From Mucilaginibacter sp. 44-25 (GTDB lineage: Bacteria; Bacteroidota; Bacteroidia; Sphingobacteriales; Sphingobacteriaceae): a stretch of DNA of 64,000 bases. This document shows, piece by piece, positions 35,559 to 42,663 of the stretch. A program made the position numbers and the translations under genes. Position 1 is the first letter of the stretch; each line of letters starts with the position of its first letter. The DNA is taken from NCBI GenBank assembly GCA_001898335.1, contig MKTS01000003.1:558001-622000 (forward strand). The letters run 5' to 3'. Under the pieces are notes generated by a model. That model did not search any database. It worked only from the letters and a program-made list of their open reading frames with translations, and was not told where the DNA came from.

Positions 35559-35645
35559 TTAACATTTTGCACCACATACAACCCATAATCCGGCATAACA
35601 TGTTGGGGCATCTAATGCACATAATGCATATTCCGCAAAGCTCAT
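35559..35645 (-). CDS. Putative 28-residue cysteine-rich peptide
   Basis: ATG at 35645 to a TAA at 35559 encodes 28 residues beginning MSFAEYALCALDAPTCYAG, with cysteines at positions 9, 16, 24 and 28. It is in the same frame as the preceding lipoprotein gene, separated by that gene's stop and five codons. It could be a small secreted-type peptide, the detached C-terminal tail of the lipoprotein or a chance frame. The four-cysteine pattern and the tight spacing to both neighbours argue for a real gene or for a recently interrupted longer one. No leader or modification enzyme is visible. Confidence 0.4.
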   Translation of the reverse strand: MSFAEYALCALDAPTCYAGLWVVCGAKC

Positions 35646-35660
35646 ATTATTTATAGTACT

Positions 35661-36119
35661 TTATACACACGAATGTATTCCAGAAAAAGAGCATGGATCA
35701 GGAGCCAACATATCTAATTGTAAAGATTTTGTCAATTCAGTTTTAATTACGGTGTTGTTTTTTACTGTTTGAGTAGACAATATGGTATTTGAAGTGCTTT
35801 TAATAACAGATATACCATTAAAAGCTCCTCTTTTTACAGCATCCTTAAAAGGGATATCAGAAGATGTTATCTCGTTAATGAATGTTTGAATAATCTGACC
35901 TGTTTTATTATTGAGATACTCTACTTTTCTTGATATTGTGTAAGTGTCATCAGAAATAAAAGACACACGAACATCTGTGTTTTGATTTATATGTACTATC
36001 GTTGTTGGAAACCCGTCATTAACAATTGCTTTTTTATTATCTCCCTTTTTACATGATTCAAGATAGCCTACAGTGATAATACAGATGAAACCAAAAATAA
36101 ATAAGAATTTCTTTTTCAT
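35661..36119 (-). CDS. Small lipoprotein of unknown function
   Basis: A 152-residue protein with a signal peptide ending GYLESCKKGDN, a plausible lipidation cysteine at residue 23. The mature part is a beta-rich domain (TTIVHINQNTDVRVSF, YTISRKVEYLNNKTGQIIQTF) with no motif I can name, and a C-terminus with two cysteines (PDPCSFSGIHSCV). The region is visibly poorer in GC than its neighbours (for example 21 of 60 bases at 35821-35880 and 11 of 60 at 35401-35460), suggesting acquired DNA. It is separated from pgl by a perfect 48-bp palindrome. Confidence 0.75.
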   Translation of the reverse strand: MKKKFLFIFGFICIITVGYLESCKKGDNKKAIVNDGFPTTIVHINQNTDVRVSFISDDTYTISRKVEYLNNKTGQIIQTFINEITSSDIPFKDAVKRGAFNGISVIKSTSNTILSTQTVKNNTVIKTELTKSLQLDMLAPDPCSFSGIHSCV

Positions 36120-36152
36120 TAAAATAAAGATTTAGGTGAAATCAATTATAAT

Positions 36153-36200
36153 TAATTTAGTTTATATATGCAAATTAATTTGCATATATAAACTAAATTA
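36153..36200. repeat. Perfect 48-bp palindrome after pgl
   Basis: Positions 36153-36176 are the exact reverse complement of 36177-36200, centred on AATTAATT with no loop. It includes the pgl stop codon (36198-36200). It could act as a terminator for the pentose phosphate operon by cruciform or hairpin formation, or mark the edge of the AT-rich islet. Confidence 0.9.
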
Positions 36201-36908
36201 TCGGTAGCTATTAGCAGCCTCATCCAGGAACCATTGAATATCTGCGCTCTTAATGAGCTGGGCCGGATATTCTTCTATGTTGGTATCGTCTTCCAGAATA
36301 TGTTTAACGGCTTCTGCTTTGCCCTTACCGTAGACAAGGAATGCGATGTGACGCGCATTGTTGATCAATGGCGCGGTGAACGTAATACGGTTCATTTTTA
36401 CCTCATCGATGTACAATGCCTGTACCGATGCGCTTTCGTCATGCAACACGCTGGTATGCGGGAACAGCGAAGCGGTGTGCGAATTATCACCCAAACCCAA
36501 AATGATGAGGTCAAATTCGGCTTTTCCGCCATCAAAGAAATCCGCGATCTTTTCGGTGTACTCCTTGGCTGCTTCTTCGGCACCAAGATCAGTCTGCACT
36601 GGAAAAACATGCGAAGGATCAATCCCCAGCGGATCAAACAAGGTTTGTTTGGCCATGAGATAGTTGCTTTGCGAATCGGTCAATGGCACATCTCGTTCGT
36701 CGCCAAAAAAGAAAAACACTTTGTTCCACTCTATTTTGTCGCGGTATTCGCTGGCCAGTAGCTCGTGCAGTTTTTTTGGTGAACTACCACCGCTAAGGGC
36801 GACCGCAAAACGGCCCTTAGCTTCAATTGCTTCCTTGGCACGCCCGGCAAAGTAGGCAGCTAATGCGGCTAAAACTTCGGTATCTGTGTTAAAAACGTTT
36901 AGTGTCAT
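36198..36908 (-). CDS. pgl: 6-phosphogluconolactonase Pgl (DevB type)
   Basis: A 236-residue enzyme that hydrolyses 6-phosphogluconolactone, the second step of the oxidative pentose phosphate pathway. Family motifs are ALSGGSSPKKLHELLA, FFFGDERDVPLTDSQSNYLMAKQTL and LIILGLGDNSHTASLFPHT. It is the last gene of the operon, after zwf (86 bases upstream), matching the pathway order zwf product to pgl substrate. The operon seems to end at the 48-bp palindrome. Confidence 0.94.
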   Translation of the reverse strand: MTLNVFNTDTEVLAALAAYFAGRAKEAIEAKGRFAVALSGGSSPKKLHELLASEYRDKIEWNKVFFFFGDERDVPLTDSQSNYLMAKQTLFDPLGIDPSHVFPVQTDLGAEEAAKEYTEKIADFFDGGKAEFDLIILGLGDNSHTASLFPHTSVLHDESASVQALYIDEVKMNRITFTAPLINNARHIAFLVYGKGKAEAVKHILEDDTNIEEYPAQLIKSADIQWFLDEAANSYR

Positions 36909-36927
36909 CTTAATTTGAGAATTAGGT

Positions 36928-36990
36928 GATTTGAAAATTTGAAGATTGCCGATTCATTTTCAAATCAACACATCTTCAAATTTTCAAATC
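36928..36990. repeat. Inverted word repeat (ATTTGAA) between zwf and pgl
   Basis: GATTTGAAAATTTGAAGAT (36928-36946) is repeated exactly inverted at 36972-36990. The same words occur at 62466-62604 in the opposite half of the window. It sits inside the operon junction. Confidence 0.8.
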
Positions 36991-36994
36991 GAAA

Positions 36995-38512
36995 TTATTT
37001 TTTACCATTGACCGGGAGAGTGAACCAATTGAAACCATCGCGGGCAATTAAGGCCTCTGCAGATTCAGGGCCCCACGAGTCGGCGCTGTAGTTAGGAAAG
37101 TTAAGGCTCTTCTTGTTCTGCCAGGTGTTCAGTATCGGCATCACCAGTTCCCATGCCGCCTCAACCTGGTCGCCACGCATAAACAGGGTTTGGTCGCCCA
37201 GCATGGTATCCAAGATCAAAGTTTCATAAGCTTCGGGTGCCTGGTTAGTGTAAGTCCCTTTATAATCGAACACCATATCAACGGCATTCAGCACCATATC
37301 AATACCCGGGCGTTTGGCCTGTACCTGTAAACGGATACTCATTTCCGGCTGTATGCTGATGATCAGCCTGTTCTGTTGCCAGCTTTCAGCAGCCTCGGTA
37401 GGGAATATCAGGTGAGGTACATCCTTAAACTGAATGGTTATCACTGATGATGACTGGTGCATGCGTTTACCTGTACGCAGGTAGAACGGAACACCCTGCC
37501 AGCGCCAGTTATCAATAAAAAATTTGATAGCGGCAAAAGTTTCGGTGTTTGATTGCGGATCTACCTTTGGTTCCTCGCGGTAACCCGGTACTTCCTGCCC
37601 TTTCATCCAGCCGCTACCGTACTGGCCACGCACCGCCGAATTACGCACATCCTCCGGGGTAAACCTGCGCATGGCGCGTAAAACATCAACCTTACGGTCG
37701 CGCACCTCATCGGCGTTAAAGCTAACCGGTGGCTCCATGGCTATATGGCAAAGCAGTTGCAGCAGGTGGTTCTGGATCATATCGCGCATAGCGCCGGATC
37801 CATCGTAATAATCGCCACGTTCTTCAACACCCAGTTGCTCGGTAACCGAAATTTGCACGTGCTCTATGTAGTTACGGTTCCAAAGCGGTTCCATAATAGA
37901 GTTGGCAAAGCGGAAGGCCATAATATTTTGTACGGTCTCTTTACCCAGGTAATGGTCGATACGATAGATCTGGCACTCATCAAAAATACCCTTAAGCAAT
38001 TCGTTAAGGTCTTTGGCCGATTCCAGATCGTGGCCGAAAGGTTTCTCAATGATGATACGTACGCGGTTTTTATCTTCGGCCAGTTTAGCTTTAGATATGT
38101 TTGACGCGATGATAGGGAAGAAGTTTGGCGCTACTGCAAGGTAAAATAACACGTTGGCGGTTGTTTTCCACTCTTTGTTGTGCTGCTCAATACGTTTACC
38201 AAACTCTTTGTAGGTTTCCGCATTGGTTGCATCAGATACCTGGTAGTATATATTTGCTGAAAACTCTGCCCATTTCTTTTCATCGGCTTTACCACTACGC
38301 GAGAACTGGTTGATATCCTTATGCAGGTTATCGCGGAACTGCTCATCGGTAAGTTTGGTACGGCCGGTACCGATTATGGAAAACTGCTTGGGCATCCAAC
38401 CATCCAGGAACAGGTTGTAAAGCGCCGGTGCAATTTTGCGTGCATTAAGGTCGCCGGTGCCGCCAAAGATGATAAATATGGTAGGATCGGCTTTTGCGTT
38501 GTTGTTGCTCAT
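36995..38512 (-). CDS. zwf: Glucose-6-phosphate 1-dehydrogenase
   Basis: About 505 residues from the ATG at 38512 (MSNNNAKADPTIFIIFGGTGDLNARK); the longer frame has an unrelated 23-residue leader. It oxidises glucose 6-phosphate to the lactone, reducing NADP. Motifs include the GGTGDL coenzyme site, RIIIEKPFGHD, IYRIDHYLGKETVQNIMAFRFAN (RIDHYLGK active site) and the C-terminal WELVMPIL. Its order in the operon is gnd, zwf, pgl. A hairpin in the gap before it (38539-38576) is inside the operon. Confidence 0.96.
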   Translation of the reverse strand: MSNNNAKADPTIFIIFGGTGDLNARKIAPALYNLFLDGWMPKQFSIIGTGRTKLTDEQFRDNLHKDINQFSRSGKADEKKWAEFSANIYYQVSDATNAETYKEFGKRIEQHNKEWKTTANVLFYLAVAPNFFPIIASNISKAKLAEDKNRVRIIIEKPFGHDLESAKDLNELLKGIFDECQIYRIDHYLGKETVQNIMAFRFANSIMEPLWNRNYIEHVQISVTEQLGVEERGDYYDGSGAMRDMIQNHLLQLLCHIAMEPPVSFNADEVRDRKVDVLRAMRRFTPEDVRNSAVRGQYGSGWMKGQEVPGYREEPKVDPQSNTETFAAIKFFIDNWRWQGVPFYLRTGKRMHQSSSVITIQFKDVPHLIFPTEAAESWQQNRLIISIQPEMSIRLQVQAKRPGIDMVLNAVDMVFDYKGTYTNQAPEAYETLILDTMLGDQTLFMRGDQVEAAWELVMPILNTWQNKKSLNFPNYSADSWGPESAEALIARDGFNWFTLPVNGKK

Positions 38513-38538
38513 TGTTGTGTTTTTTGGAGCGGGAAATC

Positions 38539-38576
38539 GGAGCGGGATGCCAGAGAAAAGTCTGGCATCTCGCTCC
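38539..38576. repeat. Hairpin between gnd and zwf
   Basis: GGAGCGGGATGCCAGA (38539-38554) pairs with TCTGGCATCTCGCTCC (38561-38576), 16 bp with one G-T pair and loop GAAAAG. There is no T tract on the minus strand after it, so it may act as RNA processing or attenuation site inside the operon rather than a full terminator. The word GGAGCGGGA also occurs at 38526-38534. Confidence 0.7.
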
Positions 38577-38594
38577 AACATCCCTCACTTTAAA

Positions 38595-40022
38595 TTATTC
38601 TTTTTCCGGTGCCCATTGTGTGTGGAACGTGCCTTCTTTACCTATCAGCTCATAAGTGTGCGCGCCAAAGTAGTCGCGCTGTGCCTGGGTAAGGTTTGAT
38701 GGTAAACGCTCTGTACGGAAAGCATCGAAATAGCTCAGGGACGCGGCGTAGCCTGGTGCAGCAATACCTGCGTTAACCGCCGCTGAAACCACCTTACGGA
38801 TGCCTGCTAAAGTACCCTCAACCAGTTTGGCTACCTCGGCATCAAGTAACAGGTGCTTGAGATTTTTGTCTTTACCGTAGGCGTTGTAAATGTTCTCCAG
38901 GAATTTAGAACGGATGATACAACCACCTCTCCATATCTTAGCGATCTCATCCAGGTGCAAATCATATTGGTATTCTTCAGACGCTCTTGAGAGCATGTGC
39001 ATACCCTGCGCGTAGCTAATGATCATGGTGAAGTAGAAAGCGTTTTCCAAAGCCTCTAAAAGCTCTTGGTTATCGCCTTCAATTTGCTGATGATCGTTCT
39101 TGCTGTAAATGCCGGCAGCTTGGGTACGTAATTCTTTGTATTTAGACAGATCGCGCATAGATACGGCAACATCTACCGTTGGGATAGGTGCCTGCAGGTC
39201 CATAGCGCTTTGTGATGTCCATTTACCAGTACCTTTGGCGCGGGCTTCGTCTTTAATATCATCAAGCAGCAGGTGATCTGCGCCTGGTGTTTTGTATTTG
39301 AAAATATCTTTGGTGATATCCAAAAGGAATGATTGCGCACGGCCTTCGTTCCAATCTGCGAATACTTTACCAATAGCCTCGTTATCCATTTTAAGACCTT
39401 TTTTCATGATCTCGTAGGTTTCGGCTATCAGTTCCATAATACCGTATTCAATACCGTTGTGCACCATCTTCACAAAGTGACCTGATGCGCCCGGGCCAAT
39501 GTAAGTAACACAAGGCTCGCCGTTTACTTTAGCCGCGATGGCTTCAAAGATCGGCTTCATTACCGCGTAAGCATCTTTATCGCCACCCGGCATCATACTT
39601 GGGCCGCGGCGTGCGCCTTCTTCGCCACCTGATACACCCATGCCGAAGAAATGCAGTCCTTTGGCTTCCAGTTCTTCTACACGGCGGTTTGTATCAGTAA
39701 AATGCGAGTTGCCGCCATCTATTAAAATATCGCCTTTATCAAGCAATGGTGTAAGCTCTTCAATAACGCTGTCAACAGGTTTACCCGCTGGTACCAGCAT
39801 CATAATAGCGCGCGGTGTTTTCAGGTTCTGAATGAATTCCTTTACGTCTAAAAAACCCTTAACTTGAAGGTTGCCGCCTTCTTCATTTAATGAATCTACC
39901 TTTCCGGCATCTTTATCGTGCCCGGCAACGGCAAAACCGTGGTCGGCCATATTAAGCAGCAAGCTGCGGCCCATTACACCAAGGCCTATCATGCCAAAAG
40001 CATATTTATCTGTTGTGCTCAT
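38595..40022 (-). CDS. gnd: 6-phosphogluconate dehydrogenase (decarboxylating)
   Basis: A 475-residue enzyme converting 6-phosphogluconate to ribulose 5-phosphate, CO2 and NADPH. Motifs: GLGVMGRSLLLNMADHGF (NADP site), ILIDGGNSHFTDTNRR, GMGVSGGEEGARRGPSMMPGG and YGIMELIAETYEIMK. Its start overlaps the HAD gene stop by four bases (ATGA), so translation is coupled to that gene. Confidence 0.97.
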   Translation of the reverse strand: MSTTDKYAFGMIGLGVMGRSLLLNMADHGFAVAGHDKDAGKVDSLNEEGGNLQVKGFLDVKEFIQNLKTPRAIMMLVPAGKPVDSVIEELTPLLDKGDILIDGGNSHFTDTNRRVEELEAKGLHFFGMGVSGGEEGARRGPSMMPGGDKDAYAVMKPIFEAIAAKVNGEPCVTYIGPGASGHFVKMVHNGIEYGIMELIAETYEIMKKGLKMDNEAIGKVFADWNEGRAQSFLLDITKDIFKYKTPGADHLLLDDIKDEARAKGTGKWTSQSAMDLQAPIPTVDVAVSMRDLSKYKELRTQAAGIYSKNDHQQIEGDNQELLEALENAFYFTMIISYAQGMHMLSRASEEYQYDLHLDEIAKIWRGGCIIRSKFLENIYNAYGKDKNLKHLLLDAEVAKLVEGTLAGIRKVVSAAVNAGIAAPGYAASLSYFDAFRTERLPSNLTQAQRDYFGAHTYELIGKEGTFHTQWAPEKE

Positions 40023-40651
40023 TTCTTGTTGTGTTGAATTTCTTTTTTTAAATCTTCCAGTATCTTTTTGGTTGTTTCAAATCCGGTATGCTGGTAAGCC
40101 CTCATGCCTAACTTGCCCGCTGCTAAGGCAAACATCTTCCTGTCGTCAAAGTAAACACACTCTGATGGTTGCGCCATAGCCACGCCCATTGCCAATTTAA
40201 AAATGGCAGGGTCGGGCTTGCGTGTGCCCACCTCGCATGAAGAGATAAAGGCGTCAAATACCTCGTGCAGTTTAAACTTCTTGATGCGGTAATCATTTAG
40301 TTCCTTACCCTCGTTATTGATAGCCATGATCTTAAAGCCGGATGTTTTTTTCCATTCCTTAAGCCAGGCAAGCATATCAGGCAGTTCTTTTGATTGCTCA
40401 AACATGAAGTTCTTAAAATCCTCACGGGTAAAATCGCGCGGATGATTAAAAACAACCGTGTCCAGGTAATCGTCCAGGTCTACGCCGGCAGCTTCATACA
40501 CGTTAAAGATGAACGTATGCAACTCTTTAACCTCATTGTAATCGAGGCCGAATTTGCGTGCAGCTTCCTCGCGCGACTCATGCCCCCAGCCATTGGTAAG
40601 CAAAACCCCGCCGATATCGAAAAACAGGAATTTAACAGATGTTGCTTCCAT
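40019..40651 (-). CDS. HAD-family hydrolase in the pentose phosphate operon
   Basis: A 210-residue HAD subfamily IA protein: LFFDIGGVLLTNGW (motif I nucleophile Asp), AINNEGKELNDYR, EVGTRKPDPAIFKLAM (motif III Lys) and CVYFDDRKMFALAAGKLGM (motif IV). Its place between tal and gnd, overlapping gnd by four bases, points to a role on a sugar-phosphate intermediate or on a side product of the pathway. The substrate cannot be read from sequence. Confidence 0.85.
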   Translation of the reverse strand: MEATSVKFLFFDIGGVLLTNGWGHESREEAARKFGLDYNEVKELHTFIFNVYEAAGVDLDDYLDTVVFNHPRDFTREDFKNFMFEQSKELPDMLAWLKEWKKTSGFKIMAINNEGKELNDYRIKKFKLHEVFDAFISSCEVGTRKPDPAIFKLAMGVAMAQPSECVYFDDRKMFALAAGKLGMRAYQHTGFETTKKILEDLKKEIQHNKK

Positions 40652-40658
40652 CGGTCTA

Positions 40659-41750
40659 TTACTTGTTTTTCTGATCTTCTATAGCTTTCAAAAGTTTCTC
40701 GAAAGGCTTGTTGAATTTATCAATACCCTCGTCTTCCAGTTTCTGGGTGATCTCGTCCAGGTTAATGCCTGCTGCTTTAACGCGTTGCAATGTCTCGGTA
40801 GCTTGTTCTAAACCTAACATTAAGGTGTCGGCAGCAATACCATGGTCGCGGAAAGCTTCAATGGTTTCCAAAGGCACGGTATCAACGGTATCCGGGCCAA
40901 TAAGGGCTTCAACGTATTTGGTATCTTTAAATGCAGGATTTTTGCTGCTGGTACTTGCCCAAAGCAAACGCTGCGGTTTTGCACCTTTGGCTTCCAATGC
41001 TTTCCAGCGCTCGCTGCTGAATACACGTTTGTATATTTCGTATGCTTTTTTGGCTGAAGCGATGGCCACCTCGCCTTTAAGATCGCTCAGGCCTTTTTCT
41101 TCGAGGATAGGGTCTATCATCACATCAATACGGCTTAAGAAGAAGCTGGCTACTGATGAAATGTGCTCGATGTTATGGCCTGCAGCCAGGTGGTCTTCCA
41201 ATCCTGCTATATAGGCTTCGGTAACTTCCTCATAGCGTTTTAAACCAAAAAGTAAAGTAACGTTTACGTTGATACCTCTTGCGATAGTTTCGCGGATGGC
41301 CTGCAAACCTGGTTTAGTGCCGGGGATTTTGATCATTACGTTCTTGCGGTCAACTTTTTTCCAAAGCTCCTCGGCTTGTTTGGCGGTATTTTCAGCATCT
41401 AAAGCCAGGAAAGGAGATACCTCCAAACTCACGTAACCATCGGCACCAACCACACCTTCGTTATAAAGCGGATTGAAGAGATCGGCAGCCGCCTGTATAT
41501 CTTTAATGGCTAATTCAAAAAACAAATCCTCCGTTTTGTTGGCCGTTTTACCTAACTCTTTAATATCAGCATCATAGTCTGAACTGCTGGTTATCGCCTT
41601 CTCAAATATGGCCGGGTTTGAGGTTACCCCTCTAATGCCATCCTCATCAATTAATTTTTGCAGTTTGCCTGATGAAATGATCTCGCGGTCGATAAAATCA
41701 AGCCAGATGCTCTGACCGAACTCGTGAATTTGCTTTACTTTATTTGCCAT
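40659..41750 (-). CDS. tal: Transaldolase
   Basis: About 363 residues from the ATG at 41750 (MANKVKQIHEFGQSIWLDFIDREII); the open frame before it is not conserved. The Schiff-base lysine lies in NVMIKIPGTKPGLQAI, with GVTSNPAIFEKAI near the N-terminus and RLLWASTSSKNPAFKDTKYVE. Its length and these motifs fit the long transaldolase type of actinobacteria and cyanobacteria. It links sedoheptulose 7-phosphate and glyceraldehyde 3-phosphate to fructose 6-phosphate and erythrose 4-phosphate. Confidence 0.95.
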   Translation of the reverse strand: MANKVKQIHEFGQSIWLDFIDREIISSGKLQKLIDEDGIRGVTSNPAIFEKAITSSSDYDADIKELGKTANKTEDLFFELAIKDIQAAADLFNPLYNEGVVGADGYVSLEVSPFLALDAENTAKQAEELWKKVDRKNVMIKIPGTKPGLQAIRETIARGINVNVTLLFGLKRYEEVTEAYIAGLEDHLAAGHNIEHISSVASFFLSRIDVMIDPILEEKGLSDLKGEVAIASAKKAYEIYKRVFSSERWKALEAKGAKPQRLLWASTSSKNPAFKDTKYVEALIGPDTVDTVPLETIEAFRDHGIAADTLMLGLEQATETLQRVKAAGINLDEITQKLEDEGIDKFNKPFEKLLKAIEDQKNK

Positions 41751-41894
41751 GATAAAATGTATCTGTTTGGTTTTTAAATCGTTATTTATTGTAAGTATAA
41801 CACTAATAACAGCCAAATGTGCTGATTAATGTGCTTTATATTGTAATGCTAATCTCCTTATTGCGTTTGCGCCGTGTCAATTAGCGGTTTAAAC

Positions 41895-42584
41895 TCATGC
41901 TTTAATAATTTCAACCGGATAGCCGATAAATAAGCCACTCTCTATAACCCCGGTAATTGATTTTATATCGCGCTCAAGTGTTTGGCTTACGTTATCAAAA
42001 TGGCAATCCAGTATCAGGTTATTATTCTCTGTGATTACCGGTCCGTCCTTGCCTTTGGCGGGGCGCAGCACAATGCTGGTTGCCCCCAACTCTTCTAATT
42101 TTTGCCCCACTGAAACCAATGCCTGCGGGAACACCTCAACAGGCACCGGGAAATGGGTACATAGTTTATCCACCATCTTTGAATCGTCGACAATGATGTA
42201 ACTCACCGGGCTTACACTAATGAGCAACTTTTCCTTGAACATGGCACCGCCACGGCCTTTTATTAACGAGTGATTTGGATCAACTTCGTCGGCACCGTCA
42301 AATAACCAGGTGGGTTTATGTTCGTAGAGGCTGGTAAGCGGGATGCCCAGTTTGCTGCAGAACATGGAGATCTCCAGCGAGGTGGGAATGGCTTTGATAT
42401 TTAATTTTTCGGTTTTAAGGCGTTCGGCAATGGCAAGCAGGGCCATATAAACTGTAGAACCCGAGCCAACGCCAAGGATATCGCCGTCCTTAACCTTTTG
42501 GGCAATAAGGCGGGCAACCTTTTGTTTGGCCTCGGGGTTAATGATCTCTGATGACCACTGGAGCCGTTCAATTAAACTGTCCAT
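41895..42584 (-). CDS. rpiA: Ribose-5-phosphate isomerase A
   Basis: A 229-residue enzyme interconverting ribose 5-phosphate and ribulose 5-phosphate. Motifs: DILGVGSGSTVYMALLAI (phosphate site GxGSGST), PTSLEISMFCSKLGI, FDGADEVDP and LIKGRGGAMFKEKLL with the catalytic Glu. It is next to tkt in the operon; the gap to tkt (42585-42663) carries a 17-bp inverted repeat. Confidence 0.95.
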   Translation of the reverse strand: MDSLIERLQWSSEIINPEAKQKVARLIAQKVKDGDILGVGSGSTVYMALLAIAERLKTEKLNIKAIPTSLEISMFCSKLGIPLTSLYEHKPTWLFDGADEVDPNHSLIKGRGGAMFKEKLLISVSPVSYIIVDDSKMVDKLCTHFPVPVEVFPQALVSVGQKLEELGATSIVLRPAKGKDGPVITENNNLILDCHFDNVSQTLERDIKSITGVIESGLFIGYPVEIIKA

Positions 42585-42606
42585 TTTTTTAGGGAGTCAG
42601 GAATAT

Positions 42607-42657
42607 AGAGTCAAGAACCAAGAAAAGAGCTTGTCTTGTATCTTGGTTCTTGACTCT
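42607..42657. repeat. Inverted word repeat (TCAAGAACC) between tkt and rpiA
   Basis: AGAGTCAAGAACCAAGA (42607-42623) has an exact inverted partner at 42641-42657 with a 17-base loop. It lies seven bases after the tkt stop codon, inside the operon. Confidence 0.8.
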
Positions 42658-42663
42658 TGTGTC

